From positions 1,010-65,009 of the forward strand of contig PMNA01000034.1 in the NCBI GenBank assembly GCA_003162055.1: a stretch of DNA of 64,000 nt, in the 5' to 3' direction. The translations under genes were made by a program, and so were the position numbers. The notes beneath the pieces are model-generated. The model saw nothing but the letters and a program-made list of their open reading frames with translations. It searched no databases and was not told the origin of the DNA. Within the stretch, counting starts at the first letter, position 1; every line of letters starts with the position of its first letter. Shown here one piece after another: positions 25,645 to 35,145 of the stretch. Source of the stretch: Actinomycetota bacterium (lineage in GTDB: Bacteria; Actinomycetota; Thermoleophilia; Gaiellales; Gaiellaceae).

Positions 25645-26498
25645 GTGCGCGTGATCGAGATGGAAGCCCGCTCGGCGCTCGTTACCTCCGGGCTCGGCGG
25701 CGTCGACTACGTCGTCAATCCCTACACCGGCTGCCGTTTCGGCTGCGCCTACTGCTACGCGACCTTCATGAGCCGCTACGTCTCCGAGCCGGTCGAGGAG
25801 TGGGGCAACTACGTCTACGTGAAGCGCAATCTCGTCGAGCTGTTCGAGCGCGAGCTGGCGCGGATGAAGCCCGAGCGCCGCAGCCGCTCGATCTTCATCA
25901 GCTCGGTGACCGACCCCACCAGGGCGCCGAGGCCAAGTACAGGCTCACCCGCGGCGTGATGGAGGTGCTGGCGCGCGAGCTCTATCCCGGTTCGGTCTCC
26001 GTGCTGACCAAGTCGCCGCTGGTCCTGCGTGACATCGATCTCTTCCGCGAGCTACCCGACTTCGAGGCCGGGCTGACCGTCACCAGCGGCGAGGACGAGA
26101 TCTCGCGCTGGCTCGAGGTGCACGCTCCGCCGCCGCGCAAGCGAATTGAGGCGCTACGAGCCCTGAACGAGGCGGGAATCCGCACTTACGCCTTCGTCGG
26201 CCCGCTCGTGCCGCACTTCGTCGAGCGCCCCGAGCTGCTCGAGGACTTGTTCGCGCGCCTGGCCGATGCCGGCGTGCGCCGCGTCTACGTCGAGCACCTG
26301 AACGCCAAGGCCTACATCCGCAAGCGCCTGGACGCCGTGATCGCCCGGCAGCCCGAGCAGGTGCGAGCCGCTTACGCCGACGCGCGCACCCGAGAGCACC
26401 GCACCCGTCTGGAAGAGATCGTCGCCGAATTGATCGAGCGCCACGGCATGGAACTGCGGTTGGGTGCCGTGATCGACCATCCCGAGTACGAGAAGTGA
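25645..26498 (+). pseudogene. SPL/Rv2578c-like radical SAM protein, frameshifted
   Basis: The first frame (25645 on) holds a radical SAM cluster motif with Cys30, Cys34 and Cys37 (CRFGCAYCY). The protein then continues in the next frame, from ~25918 to the stop at 26498 (EAKYRLTRG to HPEYEK). The shift is explained by one missing base between 25917 and 25918: the expected reading would be SVTDPYQGAEAKY. Together the parts give a ~284-residue protein, full length for the spore-photoproduct-lyase-related family. Either the gene is mutated or the assembly has an error there; both halves are otherwise intact, which favours an error or a very young mutation. Confidence 0.8.
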
Positions 26499-26509
26499 CT
26501 TCGACCGGG

Positions 26510-28216
26510 CTAGAGCTTGTTCAGCCAGTCGCTCAGCGCCGAGAGCTCCTTCGTCCCGAACTCGAGCACGGAGACGAGAACCTTCGAGTCGGCACCCTTG
26601 GCGGCGAGATCGACCACGAGCTCTTCGCGGCTCTTGTCGTAGTGGCAGGCAATCCGGTCGAGTGTCTCCAGGGCGATTCGCTGACCGGCCGCGTCTAGGC
26701 CGTGCCCGGGATAGGGAGCGCGCTCGGCGCAGGGTGGATAGAGGCGTGGTTTCGAGCCGTAGGAAAATGCTCCGCGCGCCGTCTCCGCTCCGATCAGCGA
26801 CGCGGCCGCGAGCAGGGCGAGAGCCGGCGCCGCAAGCGAGCGCCGGCGTATGCGGCGCGGGTCGGCCGGGAGCGCGAAGGCGAAGGGAACGAGCGCAAGC
26901 AGTCCGAGCAGGCCGGTCGCCAGATACGAGCGCCGGAAGGCGCGTGTCAGCGCCGCCTGGACGATCGAATCGAGCCTCGCGCCGAGATCTGTCACCCCGG
27001 CGATCCGGCGCCGCTTCACCTCGGCGCTGAAATCCGGCAGCCCTTTGCGGGCCGGTTGGCTGAGGACGGGAACGAGCGAGAAGGCGAGCCGGAGCTTGGT
27101 CTTGACCGCGAGCGGCGTGTCGAGCACGGCGGAGGTCCCCTGCAGCTCGGCGCGCTCGCCCTCGTGCGAGAGATCGCCGCTGAGGATCGGTGTGACGATC
27201 AGTAGCCCGGCGACGAGCCCGAGGTGGCGCGCGCTGATATTCCAGGCGCCCGGTGCCGTGCCGGTATCTGTGCCGGAGAGAGCGATCCGGCTAAGAGTCG
27301 GGATGACTATCCCCAGCCCGATCCCGGCGAGCCCAAGCGATGCGAGCACCCAGAGGATGTTGCGGGCGGGTAGCAGTGCCATCCCCGCTAGGCCGGCTGT
27401 AAGCGCCACCACCCCTGCCGTCGCGGCCGGGCGGCTGCGCACCCGAACGGCGAGCGGCTGAACGAGGAGTGTCGCAATCGGAATCGCGCTCACGACTGCA
27501 GCCGCCTTCAGCGGCGAGAGGCGCCAGATGTTGACGAGCAGCACGACGGCGAGGAAGAGCAGTCCCACCAGCGCCGCGGAGGCGAGTGCGAGCGCGATGT
27601 TCGCACCCAGGCGCCGGGATCGTCCGGGCTTCGCCGGGCCCGCCTCGCTAGGTGTGGAGAGCCCGCTCGGGCGCGCGCGGAGCGCTACGACGAGCGCCAG
27701 CGCCGCAAGTGGGGCCTGAGCGAAGAAGACGGCGCGCCAGCTCAGCAGCTCGGTCAGAAGTCCGCCCGAGGCCGGCCCGAGCGCGATCCCGACGACGCCC
27801 GCGGCTATCCAGAGCGTGGCGCCCCGAGCCGGTGTCGCCGCAAGTCGTCGAACCAGCGGAAGCGATCCGACGAGGAGAAGCGCGCCGCCGACGCCCTGGA
27901 TCGAGCGAAACGCGACCAGCGAGACGAGATTCCAGGCAAAGCCGCAGGCCAGCGAGGCCGCGAGGAAGAGCGCGAGCCCGGATAGAACCAGCCGTCGCTC
28001 CTCGATCCGGTGCGCAAGTCGGACGAGCGCGAGCGACGCCAGCGCGAGCACCAGGTTGTAGGCCGTCACCACCCAGGAGACGCCGCCGATCGAGCTGTCG
28101 TATTCCTTCAGTAGGTCTGGTAGCGCCAGCACGACGATTGACGAGTCGGCAAACGCCACCGCCACGGCGCCGAGCACCGAGCAGAGAGAAACCGCTCCGC
28201 GCAGGCGGGAGCCCAT
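26510..28216 (-). CDS. MFS transporter (DHA2-like) with C-terminal extension
   Basis: 568 residues. The first ~440 contain 12-14 membrane helices of the major facilitator superfamily; the helix 1 and 2 region (FADSSIVVLALPDLL, GGVSWVVTAYNL) is the pattern of DHA2 drug:proton antiporters such as EmrB. The last ~90 residues form a soluble tail with a Cys pair and a helical end (ETLDRIACHYDKSREELVVDLAAKG), which is not part of the standard fold. Efflux of a toxic compound is likely; the substrate is unknown. Confidence 0.85.
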   Translation of the reverse strand: MGSRLRGAVSLCSVLGAVAVAFADSSIVVLALPDLLKEYDSSIGGVSWVVTAYNLVLALASLALVRLAHRIEERRLVLSGLALFLAASLACGFAWNLVSLVAFRSIQGVGGALLLVGSLPLVRRLAATPARGATLWIAAGVVGIALGPASGGLLTELLSWRAVFFAQAPLAALALVVALRARPSGLSTPSEAGPAKPGRSRRLGANIALALASAALVGLLFLAVVLLVNIWRLSPLKAAAVVSAIPIATLLVQPLAVRVRSRPAATAGVVALTAGLAGMALLPARNILWVLASLGLAGIGLGIVIPTLSRIALSGTDTGTAPGAWNISARHLGLVAGLLIVTPILSGDLSHEGERAELQGTSAVLDTPLAVKTKLRLAFSLVPVLSQPARKGLPDFSAEVKRRRIAGVTDLGARLDSIVQAALTRAFRRSYLATGLLGLLALVPFAFALPADPRRIRRRSLAAPALALLAAASLIGAETARGAFSYGSKPRLYPPCAERAPYPGHGLDAAGQRIALETLDRIACHYDKSREELVVDLAAKGADSKVLVSVLEFGTKELSALSDWLNKL

Positions 28217-28327
28217 CGAGCTTACGAGTCGCTCGACTCGCCGAGCCGGGCGCCTCGCTCCTCATTGCTTATTCTCATTCGCCTACCCGTGTTCCGCCTA
28301 CTCGGGCTTCCAGTGCGCCGCGTAGCG

Positions 28328-30733
28328 CTAGAACGGCCAGGTCCAGTTCCTCACGTCCGGATAATCCTCGCCGTACTCTCGCGTCCAGACTCGGCAGCGG
28401 ATGCGCATGTCCTGCATCTGCTGGCGCAGGTGGGCGGCGCGCGACGAGAGCCCCGGAACGCGATCGATTACGTCCATCACCAGGTGGAAGCGGTCGAGGT
28501 CGTTCAGCATCACCATGTCGAACGGCGTCGTGGTGGTGCCCTCTTCCTTGTAACCGCGCACGTGCATGTGATCGTGGCCGTTGCGCCGGTAGGTGAGGCG
28601 GTGGATCAGCCACGGATAACCGTGATAGGCGAAGACGACCGGCTTGTCGGTGGTGAAGAGCGAGTCGTACTCCTTGTCGGAGAGCCCGTGCGGGTGCTCG
28701 CTGGCGGGCTGCAGGCGCATCAGGTCGACGACGTTGACGACGCGGACCTTCAGGTCGGGCAGATGCTCGCGCAGGATCGCGGCCGCGGCCAGCGTCTCCA
28801 GTGTCGGAACGTCGCCTGCGCAGCCGAGGACGACGTCGGGCTCGCCCCCGGAGTCGTTCGAGGCCCATTCCCAGATTCCGATGCCGCGCGTGCAGTGGAT
28901 GACCGCGTCTTCCATCGAGAGGTAGTCGAGCGCCGGCTGTTTGCCGGCCACGATCACGTTGACGTAATGGCGGCTGCGCAGGCAGTGGTCGACGGTCGAG
29001 AGCAGCGTGTTCGCGTCCGGTGGTAGGTAGACGCGGATGACCTCGGCCTTCTTGTTCATCACGTGGTCGATGAAGCCGGGATCCTGGTGCGACAGGCCGT
29101 TGTGATCCTGGCGCCAGACGTGCGAGGTGAGCAGGTAGTTGAGCGAGGCGATTGGCCGGCGCCAGGGAATGTTGCGCGTCGTTTTCAGCCACTTGGCGTG
29201 CTGGTTGAACATCGAATCGACGATGTGGATGAAGGCCTCGTAGCAGTCGAAGAGGCCGTGCCGCCCGGTCAGCAGATAGCCCTCCATCCAGCCCTGGCAG
29301 AGGTGCTCGGAGAGGACTTCCATGATCCGGCCCTCGGGAGCGAGGCTCTCGTCGGTGGGGAGGATCTTGGCCTCCCAGACCTTGTCGGCGGCCTCGAAAA
29401 CGGGTGTAAGGCGGTTCGAGGCGGTCTCATCAGGCCCGACAATCCTGAAATCGGTCGGGTTCTTCTCGATGATGTCGCGTAGGAAAACGCCCGCAACCTT
29501 GGTCGCCTCGCTCATGGTCGTGCCCGGCTTCTTGACCGGGACGCCGTAGTCGCGGAAGTCCGGCATCACGAGGTCGCGCAGCAGCACGCCGCCGTTCGCG
29601 TGCGGGTTGGCGCTCATCCTCTGCTCGCCCTTGGGCGGGAGCTCCGCCAGCTCGGGGACCAGAGTCCCGTTCTTGTCGAACAGCTCGTGCGGCTTGTAGC
29701 TGCGCAGCCACTTGTCGAGCATCTTCAGGTGCTCGGGGTTCGTGCGCACCTCCGAGAGCGGCACCTGGTGCGAGCGCCAGCTGTTCTCCATCGGCTTGCC
29801 GTCGACAATGCGCGGGCAGGTCCAGCCCTTGGGCGTGCGCATGATGATCATCGGCCAGCGCGGCCGCTCGCTGACGCCGTCCTCGCGCGCGGCCTGCTGA
29901 ATCGCGGCGATCTCGTCCAGCGCCTGGTCGAGCACCTTCGCGAAGCGCTGGTGCACGGCTGCGTGATCCTCGCCATCGAAGCCGCCGCTCATCAGCAGCG
30001 GGTGGTAGCCGTAGCCCTCGAAGAGCGCGACCAGCTCCTCTTCGGGGATACGCGCCAGCACGGTCGGGTTGGCGATCTTGTAGCCGTTCAGGTGCAAGAT
30101 CGGCAGCACGGCGCCGTCGCTCTTGGCGTTTAGAAACTTGTTCGAGTGCCAGCTGGTCGCCAGCGGTCCCGTCTCGGCCTCGCCGCAGCCGACGACGCAG
30201 GTGACGAGCAGGTCGGGGTTGTCCAGGGCGGCGCCGTAGGCATGCGCGACCGAGTAGCCGAGCTCGCCTCCCTCATGGATCGAGCCGGGCACCTCGGGCG
30301 CGACGTGGCTGGGGATACCGCCCGGGAAGGAGAACTGGCGGAAGAGCGCGCTCATGCCCTCTTCGTCGCGCGAGACATGAGGATAGAGCTCCGAGTAGGT
30401 GCCCTCGAGGTAGGTGTTGGCAACGAGACCCGGCCCGCCGTGGCCGGGTCCGGTGATGTAGATCGCGTTCAGGTCACGTTGCCGGATGGCACGGTTCATG
30501 TGCACATAGATGAAGTTGAGGCCCGGCGTGGTGCCGAAGTGCCCGAGCAGGCGCGGCTTGATGTGCTCTGCCACGAGGGGCTCTTTCAGGAGCGGGTTGG
30601 AGAGCAGGTAGATCTGCCCGACCGAGAGGTAGTTGGCCGCGCGCCAGTAGGCGTCGATCAGTCGCAGTTCGTCTGCCGAGAGCGGTCCTTCGACTGCGGC
30701 CTTGGCGGTCTTGGCTTTCGCGTTCGTAGACAC
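28328..30733 (-). CDS. xfp: Xylulose-5-P/fructose-6-P phosphoketolase
   Basis: 801 residues, the standard length, starting at a GTG with GGGAGG upstream. Thiamine-diphosphate enzyme signatures are present: GPGHGGPG near residue 95, HEGGELGYS near 170, and [15 protein letters not shown] near 190. The C-terminal regions ([37 protein letters not shown]) are also typical. It splits xylulose 5-phosphate or fructose 6-phosphate with phosphate to acetyl phosphate plus glyceraldehyde 3-phosphate or erythrose 4-phosphate in the cytosol. No acetate kinase or phosphotransacetylase gene lies next to it. Confidence 0.95.
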   Translation of the reverse strand: MSTNAKAKTAKAAVEGPLSADELRLIDAYWRAANYLSVGQIYLLSNPLLKEPLVAEHIKPRLLGHFGTTPGLNFIYVHMNRAIRQRDLNAIYITGPGHGGPGLVANTYLEGTYSELYPHVSRDEEGMSALFRQFSFPGGIPSHVAPEVPGSIHEGGELGYSVAHAYGAALDNPDLLVTCVVGCGEAETGPLATSWHSNKFLNAKSDGAVLPILHLNGYKIANPTVLARIPEEELVALFEGYGYHPLLMSGGFDGEDHAAVHQRFAKVLDQALDEIAAIQQAAREDGVSERPRWPMIIMRTPKGWTCPRIVDGKPMENSWRSHQVPLSEVRTNPEHLKMLDKWLRSYKPHELFDKNGTLVPELAELPPKGEQRMSANPHANGGVLLRDLVMPDFRDYGVPVKKPGTTMSEATKVAGVFLRDIIEKNPTDFRIVGPDETASNRLTPVFEAADKVWEAKILPTDESLAPEGRIMEVLSEHLCQGWMEGYLLTGRHGLFDCYEAFIHIVDSMFNQHAKWLKTTRNIPWRRPIASLNYLLTSHVWRQDHNGLSHQDPGFIDHVMNKKAEVIRVYLPPDANTLLSTVDHCLRSRHYVNVIVAGKQPALDYLSMEDAVIHCTRGIGIWEWASNDSGGEPDVVLGCAGDVPTLETLAAAAILREHLPDLKVRVVNVVDLMRLQPASEHPHGLSDKEYDSLFTTDKPVVFAYHGYPWLIHRLTYRRNGHDHMHVRGYKEEGTTTTPFDMVMLNDLDRFHLVMDVIDRVPGLSSRAAHLRQQMQDMRIRCRVWTREYGEDYPDVRNWTWPF

Positions 30734-31110
30734 TCCCCAACCTCCCGAGTCGATCCTGTCGCCGTCAATGGCAGCCTACCCTGGTTTTGCCTTCTTCGGC
30801 ACCATCCCGCGCGCTCGGCCGCCGGCCCCTTTCACAGCGGGCAGCGTGGGAATCGGCGAAGTGAGGCTGTGCGGCAGAGGGGCGTCAGCGGTCAGCTTCC
30901 GCGCGTCCGGCCGATCATTCTTCGTTAGCAGCTGATAAGCCGTTCGTTAGCGCGCTGCAGGACGGTCGGGTCATGGCCAGTGGGGCCAGTAGGGGCGGCG
31001 TGAAGCTCGCACCCGGCAAAGATGCGCTGGAACTCGAGCAGGCGGAGTTGTTCGTGTACTGATTGCCAGCCGCCCGCACCGCCCGCGCAGACGGTTAACC
31101 TTTCCCGGCT
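30734..31110. other. Divergent intergenic region
   Basis: It lies between the phosphoketolase and ABC ATPase genes, which diverge. Both promoters should lie here. A TAACCT nine bases before the ATG at 31111 is a candidate -10 for the ABC operon. I see no gene or RNA structure. Confidence 0.3.
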
Positions 31111-32013
31111 ATGAGCGCTGTGATCCGAGCAGAGAGCCTGACGAAGTTCTATGGCACTAGTCGCGGCGTCGTCGATCTCGGCTTCGAGGTCGAGGCAGGC
31201 GAGGTGTTCGGCTTCCTCGGGCCAAACGGCGCCGGCAAGACGACGACCATCCGCTTGATGCTCGATCTGATCAGGCCCAGCTCGGGCAAGCTCGAGCTGT
31301 TCGGGCTGGACGCGCAGAGAGACAGCGTCGCCATCCGGCGCCGGATCGGTTACCTGCCCGGCGACCTCCATCTTTACGAGCGCTTGACTCCACGCGAGTT
31401 CCTGCGCTACTTCGCTGCTCTGCGCGGTTTGGACGGACTGGGGGAGGGAGAGCAACTGGCCGAGCGCTTCGAGCTCGAGCTCGACCGGCCGATCAAGGCG
31501 CTCTCCAAGGGCAACCGCCAGAAGGTGGGGCTCGTCCAGGCCTTCCTGCACCGCCCCGATCTGCTGCTCCTCGACGAGCCCACCGCCGGGCTTGACCCGC
31601 TCGTCCAGATCAGCTTCAACGAGCTCCTGCGCGAGGTTGCCGCGGACGGACGGACGGTCTTTCTCTCCTCGCACATCCTCTCCGAGGTGCAGCGCCTGGC
31701 CGACCGCGTGGCGATCATCCGCGAGGGCTCGCTCGAGCTGGTCGAAGCGGTCGACACCCTGCGGGCGCGCGCCTTCGTTCGGGTCGAGGCGACTTTCGCC
31801 AAGCCGCCGCCGGAGAAGGCTTTCGCCGAACTGGCAGGCGTGCGCGAGCTCGAGCGGCGGGGACCGGTCGTGGTGCTCGCGCTCGAAGGATCGGCTGATC
31901 CGCTGATCAAGGCGCTGGCGCGCCACGAGGTGCTCGCGCTGGACAGTCACGAGGCCGATCTCGAGGACTTCTTCCTGGCGCTCTACCGAAACGGAGCGGG
32001 CGGTGCTCTCTAG
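31111..32013 (+). CDS. ABC transporter ATP-binding protein
   Basis: 300 residues. Walker A GPNGAGKT at 37-44, signature LSKGNRQK at 131-138 (a common variant in exporters), and Walker B LLLLDEPTAG at 151-160 are intact. The C-terminal ~85 residues form an accessory domain. With the overlapping downstream gene it makes an ABC-2 exporter like those of the BcrA/CcmA type. The substrate is unknown. It is the first gene of a two-gene operon. Confidence 0.9.
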   Translation: MSAVIRAESLTKFYGTSRGVVDLGFEVEAGEVFGFLGPNGAGKTTTIRLMLDLIRPSSGKLELFGLDAQRDSVAIRRRIGYLPGDLHLYERLTPREFLRYFAALRGLDGLGEGEQLAERFELELDRPIKALSKGNRQKVGLVQAFLHRPDLLLLDEPTAGLDPLVQISFNELLREVAADGRTVFLSSHILSEVQRLADRVAIIREGSLELVEAVDTLRARAFVRVEATFAKPPPEKAFAELAGVRELERRGPVVVLALEGSADPLIKALARHEVLALDSHEADLEDFFLALYRNGAGGAL

Positions 32014-32809
32014 CGTCTTCGCGAAGACCCTGCGCGAGCGGCTGCGAGCTTTTCGCTGGTGGTGCCTGGGCACTGTCGGCTTCGTCACCCTCTACGGATC
32101 CGTCTACCCGAGTATCCACGGCCTGAAGGTCCTGAACGATCTGGTCAAGAACTATCCGCAGGCGCTCAAGGGTTTCGTCGGCTTCGGCGGCAACCTCGAC
32201 ATCGCCTCGGGCGCGGGCTATCTCGGCACGGAGGTCTTCTCGTTCTGGGGCCCGATCGTCTTGGCGGCGGTTGCGATTGCCGCGGGCTCCGGCGCGATCG
32301 CCGGCGAGGAAGAACGCGGGACTCTCGATCTGCTCCTGTCGCTTCCGCTCTCACGTACGCGCTGCCTGCTCGAGAAGCTGGCGGCGCTGGTTTGCGAGAC
32401 GCTCGCGCTCGCCTTTGTGCTCTGGATCTTGCTCGTGATCGTCTCCTACTCGGTCGGGATGGGGGTGAGCGCCGGTCACCTGGGCGCCGCGGTGCTCGTC
32501 CTGCTTCTGTTCGCGCTCGGCTTCGGAGTGCTGGCGCTCGCCATCGGAGCCGCCACGGGGCGTAAGGCGCTGGCGATCGGCCTCTCGGCCACTCTTGCCG
32601 TCGCCGCGGACGTGATCAACGCCCTGGCACCGCTTGCGAGCTGGCTCGACAGGGTCAAGCTCATCTCGCCCTTCTACTACTACACGCACGGCGATCCGCT
32701 CAGAAACGGGCTCGACGTCTCCGACCTCCTCGTTCTGCTGGCGATCGTAGTTGTCTTTGCCACGGTTGCGCCGTTCCTCTTCCGTCGTCGCGACCTGACC
32801 ACCGTGTAG
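32003..32809 (+). CDS. ABC-2 family permease
   Basis: 268 residues from a GTG that lies inside the end of the ATPase gene (11-bp overlap), so the two are coupled. Six hydrophobic segments are visible, including FWGPIVLAAVAIAAGSGAIAG followed by the EEERGTLDLLLSLPLSR stretch that marks ABC-2 permeases (the E-x-G-T-L-x-x-L-L region). It forms the membrane channel for the upstream ATPase. Confidence 0.88.
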   Translation: MLSSVFAKTLRERLRAFRWWCLGTVGFVTLYGSVYPSIHGLKVLNDLVKNYPQALKGFVGFGGNLDIASGAGYLGTEVFSFWGPIVLAAVAIAAGSGAIAGEEERGTLDLLLSLPLSRTRCLLEKLAALVCETLALAFVLWILLVIVSYSVGMGVSAGHLGAAVLVLLLFALGFGVLALAIGAATGRKALAIGLSATLAVAADVINALAPLASWLDRVKLISPFYYYTHGDPLRNGLDVSDLLVLLAIVVVFATVAPFLFRRRDLTTV

Positions 32810-32835
32810 CGCTCGGCAAAGGAGTCCGCGCGGTC

Positions 32836-33399
32836 GTGTCGCAAATCGAGTACGTGTGGCACGACATCTTCACCATCCAGATCAGCGTCGGCGACAAGAT
32901 CCTTCGCTCGGTTCTGATCTACGTGTTCTTAATCGCCATGTTGCGCATCGTTGGCAAGCGCGAGCTCGGGCAGGCAAACACGCTCGATCTCGTCGTGCTC
33001 CTGCTGGTGGCGAACGCCGTTCAGAACGGGATCATCGGCAACGACCTCTCGGTGACCGGGGCCGTGATCGGCGCGGCGACCCTGTTTGTGATCAACGAGC
33101 TTTTCTCGCGTGCGACCTATCTCTCGCCCTTTGCTTCGCGCTTGCTGGAAGGCGAGCCGACACAGCTGATCGAGGACGGACAATTGGTCAAGCGGGCTCT
33201 GCGCTCAACCGGTATCTCACTCAGCGAGCTCCGAGCGATCGCGCGCCGTCAGGGCTTTGCCCACCTTGGCGACGTGCACACCGCGATTCTCGAGACGAAC
33301 GGCGTCGTGACCATGTTCAAGGAGAACGAGCCACTCGTCTATCACCCGGCCGAACCGGGCGGTCTGCGCATCGGCAAGCGCTGGCGCTCGCGCGGCTGA
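32836..33399 (+). CDS. DUF421/YetF-family membrane protein
   Basis: 187 residues from a GTG preceded by AAAGGAG. Three N-terminal membrane helices (RSVLIYVFLIAMLRIVGKRE, TLDLVVLLLVANAVQNGI, VTGAVIGAATLFVINELF) are followed by a soluble domain with GEPTQLIEDGQ and the paired-strand motif common to YetF proteins. The family is widespread, linked with spore or envelope stress in Bacillus, and lacks a defined biochemical role. It is 26 bp after the ABC permease gene and may be in the same transcript. Confidence 0.88.
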   Translation: MSQIEYVWHDIFTIQISVGDKILRSVLIYVFLIAMLRIVGKRELGQANTLDLVVLLLVANAVQNGIIGNDLSVTGAVIGAATLFVINELFSRATYLSPFASRLLEGEPTQLIEDGQLVKRALRSTGISLSELRAIARRQGFAHLGDVHTAILETNGVVTMFKENEPLVYHPAEPGGLRIGKRWRSRG

Positions 33400-33406
33400 G
33401 TGCGCT

Positions 33407-34027
33407 CTAGCTACGGATCAGAACGGCCCGCGCTGGCGCCCCGTCCGAGCCAACCAGCTTGAGTGGAAGGCAGACCAGCTCGTAGGAGCCGGGCTCGATA
33501 CCGCGCAGGTCAAGCCCCTCGACGCAGACGACGCCGGCGCCGAGCAGCACGCGGTGCGCCTCGGCATCTCCGATCGAGAGGTAGTCGATGCCCAGCAGCT
33601 TGACGCCGCGCTCAACCAGGTAGGCGGCGGCCTCGCCGTCCAGGCGCACGAAGTCGCGGCTGAACTCATCGCGGTTCCAGAGCTGCGAGTTTCGGGTCTT
33701 GAAGAGAATCCGCTCGCTTCCCCGCGACGGCAGCTCGAGGTCGCGCACCGTCAGGAGGTCTAGCGCGGTGACCGCGGCGGTGGCATCGACGACGTCGGCC
33801 GGCCCGATCAGGGCCTCCAGCGGCAGCGCTTCGGCGCCGGCGCCCGCGGCGAGGAAGTGATCGGGCGCGTCCACGTGCGTGCCCGAGTGAGCGCCCATGT
33901 CCAGCTCGCTCACGTTCACCGGGTCGCCGGCCTCGAGCAAGCTCACACGCGTCACGTGCACGGGCGGGTTGCCGGCGTAGTGGAGCATTCCATCCCGAAT
34001 CGGGATGCTGACGTCGAAGATCTCCAT
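33407..34027 (-). CDS. Cyclase-family hydrolase (kynurenine-formamidase-like)
   Basis: 206 residues from the ATG at 34027; a TTG four codons earlier is possible. The metal-binding signature HSGTHVDAPDHF at ~52-63 defines the cyclase family (PF04199), whose members hydrolyse arylformamides or cyclic amides with a divalent metal. N-formylkynurenine hydrolysis is the best-known reaction, but the substrate cannot be told here. No other kynurenine-pathway gene lies in the window. It converges on the DUF421 gene, with 7 bp between stops. Confidence 0.85.
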   Translation of the reverse strand: MEIFDVSIPIRDGMLHYAGNPPVHVTRVSLLEAGDPVNVSELDMGAHSGTHVDAPDHFLAAGAGAEALPLEALIGPADVVDATAAVTALDLLTVRDLELPSRGSERILFKTRNSQLWNRDEFSRDFVRLDGEAAAYLVERGVKLLGIDYLSIGDAEAHRVLLGAGVVCVEGLDLRGIEPGSYELVCLPLKLVGSDGAPARAVLIRS

Positions 34028-34086
34028 TCGAGCTGCCAACCTTAACGCCGCTCACTGCCCGTTGCGCTGATCTCGCGCCGAAACGA

Positions 34087-34114
34087 GAGACGGCCCGCTT
34101 TCGCGAGCCGTCTC
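34087..34114 (-). terminator. Hairpin ending the oxidoreductase operon
   Basis: GAGACGGC and GCCGTCTC form an 8-bp stem with a further CGC/GCG pairing inside. It starts 22 bp after the stop codon of the beta-subunit gene and separates that operon from the cyclase gene. Confidence 0.6.
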
Positions 34115-34135
34115 GTTAATTATCTTCGGGCGAAG

Positions 34136-35143
34136 CTAGGCGACCGCGCCGACTACTGCTTCGGTCTCCTCGGCGGGCTTCACGACGGGAAGCTCTCTGA
34201 CTTCCTCGCCACAGAGCTTGAGCAGCCTCACCCATTCGTCCTCGACCTGCTGCTGAATGGCCTCGAGCACGGCCTCGTTGCCGGGCTTGAAGAGGTGGGC
34301 GAAGCGCCTCTGCATCTTCAGGAAGTCGACCACCGGGATTACCTTGCGCGGCCGGTAGGTGAGCCGGTAGTCGCCGTTCACGACCTCGAACAGCGGCCAG
34401 AAGAGGCTGTCCTGAGCAGCTCTCATCACGTCGATCCCGACCTTCGACTCGTGGCCCCAACCGAGCGGGCAGTCGCTCATCACGTTCATGAAAGCGGGCC
34501 CACCCAGCGCGACGGCACGCTCGACCTTGGCGCTCAGATCCTGCCAGCGAGCGCCCGAGGACTGGCCCACATACGGGATGTGATGCGCGGCTGCGATCGC
34601 CGTCAGGTCCTTGTGCTGCTGGAGCTTGCCGATCGGATCGGAGGCGCCGACCGGGCTGGTGGTGGTGTCGGCACCGTAGGGCGTCGCGCCGGAGCGCTGA
34701 ATGCCGGTGTTCATGTAGGCGCCGTTGTCGTAACAGACGTACAGGAAGCGATGACCACGCTCGAGCGCCCCCGACAGAGCCTGAAGGCCGATGTCGTAGG
34801 TGCCGCCGTCGCCGCCGAAAGCCACGATCGTGACTTCCTTGTCGCCGCCGGGCAGCGTTCCGCGCCGCTTCAGGGCCTTGTAGGCGGCCTCGATGCCACT
34901 CGCGGTCGCCGCCGTGTTCTCGAAGGCACTGTGTATCCAGGGCACGTTCCAGGCCGTGATCGGGTAGCGCGAGGTGGCAACCTCGAGACAGCCGGTGGCG
35001 TTGACGACGATCACCGGCGTGTCGATCGAGCTGAGCACGGTGCGAATGATGCTCGGGACGCCACAGCCCTGGCAGAGAGCATGGCCGCCGCCGAGCGGCT
35101 GGACGCCGTTTTGGTTCTTCGCTATTCGCTTGAGTCTCGACAT
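34136..35143 (-). CDS. porB: 2-oxoacid:ferredoxin oxidoreductase, beta subunit
   Basis: 335 residues. It carries the thiamine diphosphate half of the active site: C24-x-x-C27 (HALCQGCG), the cofactor loop GGDGGTYDIG near 113-122, and a third cluster-ligand-type region further on. Together with the alpha, gamma and delta subunits upstream it oxidises pyruvate or a branched 2-oxoacid to the acyl-CoA, reducing ferredoxin. The exact 2-oxoacid cannot be assigned from the sequence. It is the last gene of a five-gene operon, two bases after the alpha gene. Confidence 0.9.
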   Translation of the reverse strand: MSRLKRIAKNQNGVQPLGGGHALCQGCGVPSIIRTVLSSIDTPVIVVNATGCLEVATSRYPITAWNVPWIHSAFENTAATASGIEAAYKALKRRGTLPGGDKEVTIVAFGGDGGTYDIGLQALSGALERGHRFLYVCYDNGAYMNTGIQRSGATPYGADTTTSPVGASDPIGKLQQHKDLTAIAAAHHIPYVGQSSGARWQDLSAKVERAVALGGPAFMNVMSDCPLGWGHESKVGIDVMRAAQDSLFWPLFEVVNGDYRLTYRPRKVIPVVDFLKMQRRFAHLFKPGNEAVLEAIQQQVEDEWVRLLKLCGEEVRELPVVKPAEETEAVVGAVA

Positions 35144-35145
35144 GT

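Noticed and set aside
30925-32088. 387-codon minus-strand ORF
   Set aside because: It runs opposite the ABC ATPase gene, whose Walker motifs are intact, and its sequence has no recognisable domain.
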